This document shows positions 1 to 9,234 of a stretch of DNA of 64,000 bases, piece after piece. Under the pieces are notes generated by a model. That model worked only from the letters and a program-made list of their open reading frames with translations. It did not search any database and was not told the DNA's origin. Each line of letters starts with the position of its first letter. Position 1 is the first letter of the stretch. The stretch lies in contig CALXMM010000003.1 in the NCBI GenBank assembly GCA_944389475.1, positions 1 to 64,000 of the forward strand, in the 5' to 3' direction. Both the position numbers and the translations under genes were made by a program. The stretch comes from an uncultured Clostridia bacterium. Its GTDB lineage: Bacteria; Bacillota; Clostridia; TANB77; CAG-508.

Positions 1-8
1 AGGTTAAT

Positions 9-1214
9 ATGAAACAAAAATTTATTAATGTCGCTGCAACTCCCCAAAATCCAAATTGGGATAAATTAATAGCAAGAGAAACAGAATTATATAAAAAGCC
101 AAATGATGTACGTTCTGAATTTGAAAGAGATTATGATAGAATTATATACAGCAATGCTTTTAGAAGATTAAAACATAAAACACAAGTATTCTTCTTACCT
201 AAAAATGACCATATATGTACTCGTATAGAGCATGTATATAATGTTGATGCAACAAGTTATACTTTAGCAGAAGCTCTAGGCTTAAATACAGCTCTAACAA
301 GAGCAATAGCAATTTCTCACGACATTGGGCATAGTCCTTTTGGACATAAAGGTGAACATATATTAAATGCCATATGTAAAGAACATGAATTAGAGCCTTT
401 TTGGCATGAACGCAATGGTCTAAACTTTGTAGATAATATTGAATTATTAACAAATATTAATAATGAAGAAAAGAATCTAAATTTAACATATGCAGTTAGA
501 GATGGTATCATTTCACACTGTGGTGAAATTGATGAAATTTCCTTAAAACCAAGAACAGAATACATAGATTTGGAAAAAGAATATCTTAAGCCTAATCAAT
601 ATTCACCTTATACCTGGGAAGGGTGTGTAGTAAAAATATCTGATAAAATTTCTTATTTAGGAAGGGATATAGAAGATGCGATATCTATGGGAATTTTGGA
701 TAGTAATTTAAATGAACTCTATGACCTATTAGAACTTCCAAAAACAGCCAACCTAAATAATACTAATATAATTGGAGACTTAATATCAGATTTATGTATG
801 AACTCATCTGTAGAAGATGGTCTAAAATTTTCTAATACTACTTTTGAAAAAATAAAAAAAATTAAAGATTTCAATTATAAATATATTTATAGGCATAAAT
901 GTATGCAACCATCTGGAAGATATTTTACTCTAATATTAAATGAAATATTTAATACTTTATTTGATTGTTTTGATGGTATGAATACATTAAATAACTTAAA
1001 TGATGCAATGCATTTTTATCCTACTGTAATTGACAGCTTTATAAAATGGATTTCATGTTACTGGAATATACCAACTGATAGAACTAATTTAAAAAACAAA
1101 ATATTATATGATATGAATAGCCAAAAAGATTATGCTAAAGGAATCATTACATACATTTCTGGAATGACAGATAGTTATGCAATTCAAACATATAACGATA
1201 TCGTTAAATTTTAA
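9..1214 (+). CDS. dgt: dGTPase-like HD-domain triphosphohydrolase
   Basis: This 401-residue HD-superfamily protein is of the deoxyguanosinetriphosphate triphosphohydrolase family, which removes tripolyphosphate from dNTPs in the cytosol. The family block RRLKHKTQV is at residues 52-60, a metal-binding His is near 75, and the HD pair lies in SHDIGHSPFGH at about 103-113. Length is normal for the family. The start has AGGTT just upstream at the window edge, so the promoter is not visible. The gene converges on the ADP-ribosylglycohydrolase gene across a 219-bp gap. The HD-family assignment is firm; strict dGTP specificity is not shown by sequence, and other dNTPs are possible. Confidence 0.9.
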   Translation: MKQKFINVAATPQNPNWDKLIARETELYKKPNDVRSEFERDYDRIIYSNAFRRLKHKTQVFFLPKNDHICTRIEHVYNVDATSYTLAEALGLNTALTRAIAISHDIGHSPFGHKGEHILNAICKEHELEPFWHERNGLNFVDNIELLTNINNEEKNLNLTYAVRDGIISHCGEIDEISLKPRTEYIDLEKEYLKPNQYSPYTWEGCVVKISDKISYLGRDIEDAISMGILDSNLNELYDLLELPKTANLNNTNIIGDLISDLCMNSSVEDGLKFSNTTFEKIKKIKDFNYKYIYRHKCMQPSGRYFTLILNEIFNTLFDCFDGMNTLNNLNDAMHFYPTVIDSFIKWISCYWNIPTDRTNLKNKILYDMNSQKDYAKGIITYISGMTDSYAIQTYNDIVKF

Positions 1215-1241
1215 TTAATTTTATACCCTTTTATAAAAACA

Positions 1242-1330
1242 CATGTACAAATTACTTTACAAACTCAGAACCTATTGCAAAGATTTAAATAAGTGAAAAA
1301 ATAATTCATGTACATATTACTTCACAATCT
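1242..1330. repeat. Pair of degenerate direct repeats in the dgt 3' intergenic gap
   Basis: A 24-nt unit beginning CATGTACAAATTACTT at 1242-1265 recurs as CATGTACATATTACTT at 1307-1330, about 65 bp later. Roughly 21 of 24 positions match. It lies between two convergent genes, and no coding function is seen. Confidence 0.6.
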
Positions 1331-1347
1331 TAGCGACATAAACACCC

Positions 1348-1431
1348 AAAAAATCTACTTGAATATCACAAAGTATTTTTTTATCTAATGTTTACCTCAA
1401 TGGGTGCATTTCATATTCAAGTAGATTTTTT
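1348..1431. terminator. Long perfect inverted repeat, likely bidirectional terminator
   Basis: A perfect 19-bp inverted repeat has arms at 1348-1366 (AAAAAATCTACTTGAATAT) and 1413-1431, separated by a 46-nt loop. Each arm ends in an A- or T-run, so it could terminate both convergent genes. CACCCA at 1343-1348 can also pair with TGGGTG at 1401-1406, giving an alternative fold. The loop is unusually long for a simple terminator. Confidence 0.65.
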
Positions 1432-1433
1432 AT

Positions 1434-2936
1434 CTATTCTTCAATTAAACTATTAAGATATCCCACATATTCGTTCTTAATTCTAGAATCATTGCAAACA
1501 ATATATATTTTTTCAATATCATCATTTCTATAAAAATTATTTATTATTCCATCAATAGCAATTTTAACAGCCACATCAACTGGAGCACGACATGCACCTA
1601 TTCCTAAAGTAGGAATAGCAATACTTTTTATGTCATAATCAGAAGATATCCTAAAAATGCTTTCATAACATTGTTTCAATAATTCATTTTGATTAGTTTC
1701 TGTTTCATCATACCATTTTGGAACAACAGTATGAATTATATATTTTGTATCTATTCTATAAGCTCTAGTAACTTTAGCCTGACCTTTTTTTAGTTCATCA
1801 AATTCTTTACATTTATTTTCTAATTCTATGCCAGCTCTAGAAAAAATTGTACCTTCTCCACCTCTACTTAGAATACCAGATGTATTAGCACATACTAAAG
1901 CATCAGCTGGAACCTCTGTAATATCACTATTTATTACTTCTATTCTTCTTAATATTTCCTTTTTATTTATAGTATTTGTATTAATTTCTTTACCATTTAT
2001 TTTATATAATATTTCATCAAATTTCTCACAAAGTTCTACTATTTCTTCATATTTTCTTAAATCTATTTTCCAATCAGAATTTATACTTTTTACTCCATAC
2101 ATAATACCAGCCAATCCGCCTGTGCAAGCTGCAATAGTATCAGTATCACTTCCTAAATTTACAGCTCCTATAATTGCTTGATTATATGTATCCGTATTCA
2201 TAAGTACCCAAAATACTGCTTCTAAAGTATCTACAATATTACTAGATGATTTTATTTCATCTATGCTAAAATGATAAATTTCATTATCTAAAATTCTGGT
2301 ATATGCTCTAATTGTTGGCATAGAAAACATAGAATAGTCTAAATTCTGTATCTTTGCATATGCATTTTTTCTATTATTTGTATTTAAAAGTTCTAAAGCA
2401 TAATTTACATACATATAACATCCCATAATTACTAACTCATTTGCATGAGTAATGGATGATATACCTGCAACAAGTTTTAGAATTTTATCCTGCTCCATCC
2501 AATTTAAATATGCATAATATACTATTGGCAACATTCTCATTAAAGAGCCATTACCATTATCGGTATTACTAGTACATCCACAATTTACCGCACTTCTTCT
2601 AGTTGTCTTAAATTTCCCTAAAGCTCTTAATGTTGTCCTATCTATATCCACAATTTTTCCACCTGGAGTATATTTTCCATTTTCCATCCAGTCTATAAAT
2701 TTATTTGCCATATCATTTGCTATAATATCTCCATTTGATTGAATTATTGAATCCATTGTAGCTAATGTCATAGAAGTATCATCTGACCATGTTCCTTTTG
2801 GTACATTATGTCTCATATTTCCAACCATCGAAGTTATTGGATTATCCATTAACCTCTCTCTATTAGTAAATTCTACTGGGACACCCATTGCATCCCCAAT
2901 TGCAAATCCTATTATTCCATCTTTTGAACTTATCAT
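1434..2936 (-). CDS. ADP-ribosylglycohydrolase fused to a macro domain
   Basis: This protein of about 500 residues has two ADP-ribose-handling domains. The N-terminal ~310 residues are DraG/ADP-ribosylglycohydrolase-like: GFAIGDAMGVPVE at 10-22, the Mg-binding SDDT at 51-54 and GSDTDTIAACTGGLAG near 270. From about residue 330 a macro domain follows (NSDITEVPADALVCANTS, a glycine-rich RGGEG loop, YIIHTVVPKW, TLGIGACRAP). Both families bind or cleave ADP-ribose linkages on protein, nucleic acid or small molecules, so the fusion probably removes ADP-ribosylation; the target is unknown. The start at 2936 is preferred because AGGAG lies 8 nt upstream of it, inside the longer frame starting at 2960. 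Confidence 0.88.
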   Translation of the reverse strand: MISSKDGIIGFAIGDAMGVPVEFTNRERLMDNPITSMVGNMRHNVPKGTWSDDTSMTLATMDSIIQSNGDIIANDMANKFIDWMENGKYTPGGKIVDIDRTTLRALGKFKTTRRSAVNCGCTSNTDNGNGSLMRMLPIVYYAYLNWMEQDKILKLVAGISSITHANELVIMGCYMYVNYALELLNTNNRKNAYAKIQNLDYSMFSMPTIRAYTRILDNEIYHFSIDEIKSSSNIVDTLEAVFWVLMNTDTYNQAIIGAVNLGSDTDTIAACTGGLAGIMYGVKSINSDWKIDLRKYEEIVELCEKFDEILYKINGKEINTNTINKKEILRRIEVINSDITEVPADALVCANTSGILSRGGEGTIFSRAGIELENKCKEFDELKKGQAKVTRAYRIDTKYIIHTVVPKWYDETETNQNELLKQCYESIFRISSDYDIKSIAIPTLGIGACRAPVDVAVKIAIDGIINNFYRNDDIEKIYIVCNDSRIKNEYVGYLNSLIEE

Positions 2937-3006
2937 TTTTATATCTCCTGTCTTATCCATTGTATTTTATCTAATTCTTGAGTTTCACTTTAACACTCAA
3001 TCATTT

Positions 3007-3531
3007 CTAACTATTATATTTCAATTTTTTCCTTACTTCTTTATAATTAGGCATATATTTTCCTACTAAATTCCAAAATTCATTTGAATGATTCATATAT
3101 TTTAAATGGCATAACTCGTGAAGTACCACATATTTAATTTCTTCATCAGATTTATCAACTAATTTTAAATTGATTGTTATGTTCTTATTACTTGAACAAC
3201 TGCCCCAAGCATATTTAATATTCCTAATTCGTATTTTATTAGGAACCAATTTAGTTTTTTGAATTAATTCTGGAAAAATACTGTCTAATTTGTCTTTTAG
3301 TTTAATCGCATCTTGATTAGTATATTCCCTCTCGGGCTCTATATTTCTAGTCTCTTCTAGCTTTTTTAAAATCCAATTTTTCTTTTCTTCTACAATTTTA
3401 TCTATGTATTTTTTACTAATATATCTAGGAGCTTTGACTATTACCTCTCCATTCTTTATTTGGATATATACATTTTTTATTCTTTCATACTTTATATGAT
3501 ATACTATTTTTTCTGTATTAATAGCATTCAT
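3007..3531 (-). CDS. YgjP-like (DUF45) zinc metallopeptidase
   Basis: The 174-residue protein matches the YgjP/DUF45 family of WLM-type metallopeptidases. The zinc motif HELCH is near residue 138, preceded by the conserved WGSCSSNKNI segment and followed by NHSNEFW. No signal peptide or membrane span is visible, so it is probably cytosolic. Substrates of this family are unknown. Its first 14 bp overlap the end of the upstream phosphodiesterase gene, which implies co-transcription. Confidence 0.85.
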   Translation of the reverse strand: MNAINTEKIVYHIKYERIKNVYIQIKNGEVIVKAPRYISKKYIDKIVEEKKNWILKKLEETRNIEPEREYTNQDAIKLKDKLDSIFPELIQKTKLVPNKIRIRNIKYAWGSCSSNKNITINLKLVDKSDEEIKYVVLHELCHLKYMNHSNEFWNLVGKYMPNYKEVRKKLKYNS

Positions 3532-4072
3532 CTAAATTTATCCTATTAAATTCTTTTCCTTCTATAGTCTTTATAATAAATTCTTTGTTCTCGTATATCA
3601 TATAAGTATTTGGATTTCCACCTCTTGGATCAGATATAGAACCTGGATTTAAATATAAATAATCTTTTGTATTTTCTATACATGGAATATGAGTATGTCC
3701 ATGTATCATAATAACTTTTCTATCTGATTGTGGTAAATAATATTCATTATATATATGTCCATGAGTTATAAAAAATTCATACCCATCAACCATTAATTTT
3801 TTATAAATATCCATCATTGGAAAATCTAATAAATCCTGGTCCAAATCCGTATCACAATTTCCTCTAACAGCAATTATATATTCTGTTAAATCATTTAAAA
3901 TTCCCGCAGTTTTTAATCTTTCATTATTTCTACTAAAAGATAAAATTGATTTATTAAATAATAAATCTCCCAATAATATTAGTTTTTCTGCTTTTTCTTT
4001 AAAGAAAATATTTTTTAATTTTTTGCAGAAATGTTCATTTCCATGTACATCTGAAGCAAACAATAATTTCAT
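3518..4072 (-). CDS. yfcE: YfcE-like metallophosphodiesterase
   Basis: This 184-residue calcineurin-like phosphoesterase has the expected metal-ligand order: DVHGN near residue 8, GDLLF, RGNCD and HGHTHIP. The family hydrolyses phosphodiesters in vitro using Mn2+; its cellular substrate is unsettled. The frame could start at a TTG at 4078, but AGGAG lies 7 nt upstream of the ATG at 4072, so that start is used. It is followed by, and overlaps, the YgjP-like gene. Confidence 0.85.
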   Translation of the reverse strand: MKLLFASDVHGNEHFCKKLKNIFFKEKAEKLILLGDLLFNKSILSFSRNNERLKTAGILNDLTEYIIAVRGNCDTDLDQDLLDFPMMDIYKKLMVDGYEFFITHGHIYNEYYLPQSDRKVIMIHGHTHIPCIENTKDYLYLNPGSISDPRGGNPNTYMIYENKEFIIKTIEGKEFNRINLDECY

Positions 4073-4154
4073 AAGCAATCTCCTCTGTTGATTAATTTAC
4101 TTTATCAACTATTTTTTTACTTATCTAAGTATATAATTTTTCGCATTTTAAAAC

Positions 4155-4907
4155 TTATTTATCTTTCCTGTAATTAACAAAATAAGCAACATTACTAACC
4201 AAATTATGTGGTGCTAATTTTTCTAAAAATCTTGTTATTTTCATTAAAGTACCAGGAACTATGGAGAATTTGTTCCTTAACATCTTATTTACCGCATAGT
4301 TAGCAACATACTCACTACTTAAAGAAGGTGCTGCAAAATCAACTCCTGCTACCTTGTTAAAATTCGTTCTAACAGGTCCTGGACATAAAACAGATATTTT
4401 TACTTTCGAATTATTCTTTTTTAATTCTGTTTTTACACCTTCTGATAATCTATAGACATATGCTTTCGAAGCGTAATATGCACTCATCAATGGACCCGGT
4501 CCAAAAGCTCCCATTGAAGCTACATTTAGAATATGACCACTATTTCTCTTCACCATATCTTTTAAATATAGTTTCATTAATATATGAACAGCAGTTATAT
4601 TTGTTTCAATCATTTGAATTTCTTTATCCAAATCCGTATCCACAAATTTTCCATGAACTCCAAAACCAGCATCATTTACTAAAATATCTATATTATCATT
4701 TTTGGTTTCTTCATAAAGTTGCATACAATTTTCTTTACTAGATAAATCTTTTAATATTATTTTAACATTTGTATTTATGTTTTTAGCTGTTTCTTTTAAT
4801 TTTTCTTCATTTCTTGCAACAAGAATTAAATCATAACCTCTTTTCCCAAGTTCGATAGCAATATCTCTTCCTATTCCTGATGATGCACCAGTAACTAAAG
4901 CCTTCAT
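4155..4907 (-). CDS. Short-chain dehydrogenase/reductase
   Basis: This is a classical SDR of 250 residues: the Rossmann motif TGASSGIG at 6-13, NDAG in place of NNAG, a catalytic Ser in NVASMGAFG and the YxxxK pair in YYASKAYVYR. It reduces or oxidises a hydroxyl or carbonyl group with NAD(P)H; the substrate cannot be read from sequence. PGPVRTNF after the catalytic site is typical of the family. A TTTTTCCTCC block just before the start (plus strand) is its Shine-Dalgarno. It diverges from the ABC exporter operon. Confidence 0.88.
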   Translation of the reverse strand: MKALVTGASSGIGRDIAIELGKRGYDLILVARNEEKLKETAKNINTNVKIILKDLSSKENCMQLYEETKNDNIDILVNDAGFGVHGKFVDTDLDKEIQMIETNITAVHILMKLYLKDMVKRNSGHILNVASMGAFGPGPLMSAYYASKAYVYRLSEGVKTELKKNNSKVKISVLCPGPVRTNFNKVAGVDFAAPSLSSEYVANYAVNKMLRNKFSIVPGTLMKITRFLEKLAPHNLVSNVAYFVNYRKDK

Positions 4908-5003
4908 CTTTTTCCTCCTAAATTCTAATCTACATTTTATATTATATACTTTTAATTGTCCACTAAATAATTTTGTAATTTATATTATATTTTTTTCTTT
5001 TAA

Positions 5004-5012
5004 TGATATAAT
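5004..5012 (+). promoter_or_regulatory. Extended -10 promoter of the ABC exporter operon
   Basis: TGATATAAT is a perfect extended -10 element about 35 bp upstream of the ATG at 5048. No good -35 is seen at the correct distance, as expected for extended -10 promoters. Confidence 0.5.
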
Positions 5013-5047
5013 AAGCAAAAATCTAATTTTATATAAAAGGATTGCTT

Positions 5048-6775
5048 ATGAAAAAATTATTAAAATATTTAAAAAAATATAAAATAAATTTAGTTGTTGG
5101 TCCAATTTTAAAATTATTAGAAGCAATTATAGAAGTTTTATTACCAATTATTATAGCCTATTTTATAGATAATTATCAAAATTTCTCAACAGAAGAACTT
5201 ATGAATTACTCTATTTTGCTCATTATACTAGTTACATTTGGACTTGTTTTTGCTTGTACTGCACAATATATTGCAGCACGAACATCTCAGGGATATAGTA
5301 AAATTTTACGTGAGAAATTATTTTCACATATACAAAAAATATCTGCTAATAAATTAAGTTCTATAGGAAGTTCTGCAGTAGTTAACAGAATAATTAATGA
5401 TGTTACAAACCTTGAAACAGGAATTGCCATGTTTATAAGGCTTGTAATAAGAGTTCCATTCATCTTCATAGGTTCCATTGTAATGATTTCTATAATAAAT
5501 ATAAAAATTGCTATAAATGTTTTAATTGCAAGTATTCTCCTATTTGCAATTATCATAATAATTGCTAGATTTGCTAGCAAAATATATCAAAAAGCAAATT
5601 TATTTTTGGATAAACTAACTTTAAAAATAAAAGAAAACTTGGTTAATGTAAAGCTAATTCGTAGCTTTATGAAGCAAAACAGTGAAAAAGGGAAATTTGA
5701 ACAAATTAATAATTCAACATATGTATATACAAAAATTGCTAATGTTTTATCTTTTATCTTAAACCCAATATCCATATTTATTTTAAATATTACAACTCTA
5801 ATCGTTTTAAATATTAGTAATGTGGAATTTAATATTGGTAATTTAACAAAAGGTGATTCAATTGCAGTAATAAATTATATTTCCGAAATGCTACTTGCTG
5901 TAGTTGTACTATCAAATTTAGTAACTATATATACAAGGTGCTTTGCATCATCAAAACGTATTTTAGAATTATTAAATATAGAAGAAGACAAAGAATCCGG
6001 CAATTTACGTGAATTTAAAAACACCTCAAATATTATAGATATGAAAAACGTAAATTTTTCTTACTTTAACGATTCTACAAAACCTAATTCAAAAAACATT
6101 TCTCTAGATATATCCACTGGAGAAATTGTTGGTATTATTGGGCTTACAGGCTCTGGAAAAAGTACTTTCCTAAAATTATTAAATAATTCTCTTCATATAA
6201 CCTCTGGTACATTAAAACTATTTGGAGAAGAGATAAATAAATATAGTTCAACATTTTTAAAGGAATATACAACATATATTGGCCAAAAACCAGACTTTAT
6301 TACAGATACAATTTTTGAAAATATTTCTTTAGGAAGAACAACTAATGAAGAAGAAATAAAAAGAAGTTTAGACCTTTCCTTTTCTAGTGAATTTGTAAAT
6401 AAATTACCTAACACCATAAATTTCATTTTAAAAAACAATGCTACAAATTTATCCGGAGGACAAAAACAACGTATAAATATAGCCAGAGGCTTTATAGGTA
6501 AGCCCAAAATATTAATTTTTGATGATGTAACAAGTGCTTTGGATTTATATACAGAATCACAAGTTTTAAAAAATATATTTGATTACACTAAATCCAATAA
6601 TATCACTACTTTTATATCATCACAAAAAACATCTACAGTAAAGAACTGTTCCAAAATAATTGTTTTTAATAATGGTGAAATAGAAAATATTGGTACACAC
6701 AATGAACTTTTAAAAAACTCAGAATTGTATAAAAAAATATATGAACTACAAAATAGTAATACCAAAGGAGTATAA
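5048..6775 (+). CDS. ABC exporter half-transporter, degenerate-site subunit
   Basis: About 575 residues: six membrane helices in the first ~310 residues, then a nucleotide-binding domain. Walker A is GLTGSGKST and the signature is canonical LSGGQKQR. The Walker B tail is IFDDVTSALD, with Asp replacing the catalytic Glu, and the switch His is replaced by Gln in SSQKTS. This pattern marks the subunit that builds the degenerate ATP site of a heterodimeric type IV exporter (BmrC/TM287-like). The partner follows after 2 bp. The ATG at 5048 is preferred over the TTG at 5042 because AAAGG lies upstream. The substrate is unknown (drug, lipid or peptide). Confidence 0.9.
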   Translation: MKKLLKYLKKYKINLVVGPILKLLEAIIEVLLPIIIAYFIDNYQNFSTEELMNYSILLIILVTFGLVFACTAQYIAARTSQGYSKILREKLFSHIQKISANKLSSIGSSAVVNRIINDVTNLETGIAMFIRLVIRVPFIFIGSIVMISIINIKIAINVLIASILLFAIIIIIARFASKIYQKANLFLDKLTLKIKENLVNVKLIRSFMKQNSEKGKFEQINNSTYVYTKIANVLSFILNPISIFILNITTLIVLNISNVEFNIGNLTKGDSIAVINYISEMLLAVVVLSNLVTIYTRCFASSKRILELLNIEEDKESGNLREFKNTSNIIDMKNVNFSYFNDSTKPNSKNISLDISTGEIVGIIGLTGSGKSTFLKLLNNSLHITSGTLKLFGEEINKYSSTFLKEYTTYIGQKPDFITDTIFENISLGRTTNEEEIKRSLDLSFSSEFVNKLPNTINFILKNNATNLSGGQKQRINIARGFIGKPKILIFDDVTSALDLYTESQVLKNIFDYTKSNNITTFISSQKTSTVKNCSKIIVFNNGEIENIGTHNELLKNSELYKKIYELQNSNTKGV

Positions 6776-6777
6776 TA

Positions 6778-8487
6778 ATGAATTTTTTTAAATTATTAAA
6801 ATTTAGATTTTCCAAATTATATATTTTTTTAATAATTATATTTTCAATTCTTTCTGCAGGTTTAAGTATTACTTACCCAGTTATAATTGGAAATATAATA
6901 GACAAAATAGGAATAACCATAAATTTAACAAAAGACTTTATAATTCTTTTGCTTGTATTTATTCTTTTGTTTGTAAGCAATCTCTTATTAAATTATTTTT
7001 TAAGCAGTTATACAAGCAAACTTTCAAAAAATTTAAGGAATATTCTCTTTAACAAAATAAATTCATTACCTATTCCAATTTTAGAAAAATTTGAAAATGG
7101 TAATATTATAAATTTATTTTCAGCAGATATAGAAAATATAGCAAATGGTACTATTCAAAGTCTTTCTAAAATAATAAGTGGTATTTTTACAATTATTTTG
7201 GCAACATATATAATGCTTAATTTAAATGTAAGTTTAACAATTGTTCTTATTCTTTTATCAATACTTATGTTTGGGATTTCTAAATTTATTGTTTCGCATA
7301 CCAATAATATGTTTAGTAAAAGAGCAAATCTGTTAGCCAACTTAAATTCTTATACAGAAGAAATAATAAGTGGTAAAAAAACATTTGATAATTTTAATTA
7401 TCAAAACATTGCTAATAAAAACTTTAATAAAAGAAATAATGAACTCTATAAATATGGATATAAAATGCAATTTTATTCATCTCTCACAAATCCTAGCACA
7501 AGGTTTATATCAAACCTTTCCTATATAATTATTGCAATGCTTGGAATAATCTTTTGTAAAAACGGAACATTAACAATTGGAAATGTTTCTACATTTTTAA
7601 TATACACTAATTTATTTACAAGACCATTTAATGAAATAACATCCGTATTTAGCGAAATCCAAACTGCAATAGCCTCTGGAAAAAGAATTATTAACTTTAT
7701 TAGCACAACAAGCCCTATTGCATTACCTATAGAAAATTCTAAATTATTACCTAACGAGCAAAATTATTCTATAGAATTTAAAAATGTATATTTTTCTTAT
7801 ACTGATAAGCCATTTATTCAGAATTTTAATTTATATATACCAAATGGAAAAAGTATTGCTATTGTTGGTAAAACAGGTTCTGGTAAAACAACAATAATAA
7901 ATTTACTAAATCGTTTTTATGAAATAAATAGCGGTGAAATTTTATTAAATAATATAAATATACAGGATATCAATATAAACAACTTAAGACAAAAAATAGG
8001 TATGGTTCTGCAAGACACACAAATTTTTCAAGGTACTATTAAAGAAAATATAGCTTATGGCAAACCAGATGCAACAATTGAAGAAATAAAAAATGCTGCA
8101 AAATTATCTTTTGCAAATTCATTTATAGAAAAATTGCCTTCTGGATACGACACATATATATCAAGTTCCGATATGCTTTCAGAAGGACAGGTACAATTAT
8201 TGAATATAGCAAGAATCATGCTAATAAAGCCACCTATTTTAATTTTAGATGAAGCAACTAGTAATATTGACTTATTAACCGAAAATTTAATTAAAAAAGC
8301 TATTTTCAAATTAACAGAAAATTCTACATCTATAATTATTGCACATAGATTATCAACTATAAAAAATTGTGATTTAATAGTTTTTATTGAAAATGGAAAT
8401 ATAGTAGAAATTGGAAACCATGAAGAATTAATAAATAAAAAAGGTGCATATTATAATATGTACAAAAGCCAATTTAATATTAAATAA
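6778..8487 (+). CDS. ABC exporter half-transporter, catalytic partner
   Basis: A 569-residue exporter half with six predicted membrane helices and a C-terminal NBD. Walker A is GKTGSGKTT, Walker B is LILDEATSNID with the catalytic Glu, and the switch His is in IIIAHRLST. Its signature motif is altered to LSEGQVQ. The changes are exactly complementary to those in the upstream gene: this Glu and His pair with the partner's normal LSGGQ, while the partner's Asp and Gln face this LSEGQ. The two genes are 2 bp apart and clearly form a heterodimer. The gene ends before a bidirectional terminator. Confidence 0.92.
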   Translation: MNFFKLLKFRFSKLYIFLIIIFSILSAGLSITYPVIIGNIIDKIGITINLTKDFIILLLVFILLFVSNLLLNYFLSSYTSKLSKNLRNILFNKINSLPIPILEKFENGNIINLFSADIENIANGTIQSLSKIISGIFTIILATYIMLNLNVSLTIVLILLSILMFGISKFIVSHTNNMFSKRANLLANLNSYTEEIISGKKTFDNFNYQNIANKNFNKRNNELYKYGYKMQFYSSLTNPSTRFISNLSYIIIAMLGIIFCKNGTLTIGNVSTFLIYTNLFTRPFNEITSVFSEIQTAIASGKRIINFISTTSPIALPIENSKLLPNEQNYSIEFKNVYFSYTDKPFIQNFNLYIPNGKSIAIVGKTGSGKTTIINLLNRFYEINSGEILLNNINIQDININNLRQKIGMVLQDTQIFQGTIKENIAYGKPDATIEEIKNAAKLSFANSFIEKLPSGYDTYISSSDMLSEGQVQLLNIARIMLIKPPILILDEATSNIDLLTENLIKKAIFKLTENSTSIIIAHRLSTIKNCDLIVFIENGNIVEIGNHEELINKKGAYYNMYKSQFNIK

Positions 8488-8521
8488 AAGAACTGTTGAA
8501 CGATACTTTGCAAGCAGTCGA

Positions 8522-8553
8522 AAAAAGAAAAGTTATAATTAACTTTTCTTTTT
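8522..8553. terminator. Bidirectional terminator
   Basis: AAAAAGAAAAGTT pairs with AACTTTTCTTTTT around a short loop, with an A-run on one side and a T-run on the other. It serves the ABC operon (plus) and the 113-residue orphan (minus), overlapping the stop of the latter. Confidence 0.75.
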
Positions 8554-8880
8554 AAAAATATTTTTTATTTTTTCGAAAGCATTATGCTTAGTTTTTTCAT
8601 TCTTTTTACCATTTGCAATTTTTTCCATTAATTCTTTTCTTTGCTTTTCATTTTCACACCAATAATTAAAATCTAATAAATTAATCATATCTTTTGTTTC
8701 TTTTTTCATTTTTAATTTTTCTAAAGGAGCACCTTTTGGATATTTTGGTGTATAGTTATCATCTTTTTTGCTCTTTATTAATTCTCTTAAATCTTCTGGA
8801 ATTTTATTTTTTCTTTCCTCATCTATACTATCCAAAAAAGCATACAGTTCTGAATAGATTTCTTTGCTCTTTCCATCCAT
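8539..8880 (-). CDS. Small lysine-rich protein, paralogue of the 45060-45494 product
   Basis: I do not recognise a named family. This 113-residue soluble protein aligns by eye over its first ~80 residues with the 144-residue product of 45060-45494. Shared features are KIP(E/Q)D, a central NY, P(L/F)EK, M-x-ETK, a YW pair and a QR pair. Both end in a basic, possibly amphipathic helix (IKNIFKKK here), which might touch the membrane. AAAGGGGGATTAGT precedes the ATG. Unlike its paralogue it is not next to a HExxH protein gene. Confidence 0.7.
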   Translation of the reverse strand: MDGKSKEIYSELYAFLDSIDEERKNKIPEDLRELIKSKKDDNYTPKYPKGAPLEKLKMKKETKDMINLLDFNYWCENEKQRKELMEKIANGKKNEKTKHNAFEKIKNIFKKKS

Positions 8881-8940
8881 ACTAATCCCCCTTTTCTAGT
8901 GTCTCTTATTTTATCATTGTTTTATATTGCTTTCAAGTAA

Positions 8941-8973
8941 AAAAATGTGGATTTATGAAAAAACCACATTTTT
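8941..8973 (-). terminator. Terminator after the 60-residue orphan
   Basis: AAAAATGTGG at 8941-8950 pairs with CCACATTTTT at 8964-8973. The A-run on the plus strand gives a U-tract for minus-strand transcripts arriving from the lexA side. Confidence 0.65.
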
Positions 8974-9004
8974 TATTTGATAATAAGACTTCTAAAATAC
9001 CAAA

Positions 9005-9187
9005 TCAATGATTTGTATTATTATTTAATTTCTTATTTTTTTCTTTATTTGTTATATTTTGTAATCTTTTTGCATTTTCTTTTTGATATCCAAGACTTAT
9101 CCACGCAAATCTTGTGGGGATAAATTCTCCATATTTGCTTATATCATCCCCAACCTCTAATTCACTATCTTCTTTTTTGTTTTTCAT
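9005..9187 (-). CDS. Small hypothetical protein downstream of lexA
   Basis: A 60-residue ORF with an acidic first third and a lysine/asparagine-rich end. No domain is recognised. In its favour are a Shine-Dalgarno-like TTTAGGTG about 10 nt before the ATG, a good terminator just downstream and its position directly behind lexA (gap 47 bp), so it could be co-transcribed with lexA. Against it is its short length in AT-rich DNA. Confidence 0.4.
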   Translation of the reverse strand: MKNKKEDSELEVGDDISKYGEFIPTRFAWISLGYQKENAKRLQNITNKEKNKKLNNNTNH

Positions 9188-9234
9188 AATATATTCACCT
9201 AAATATATTATGAATATTTTTAATTACTTTTATT

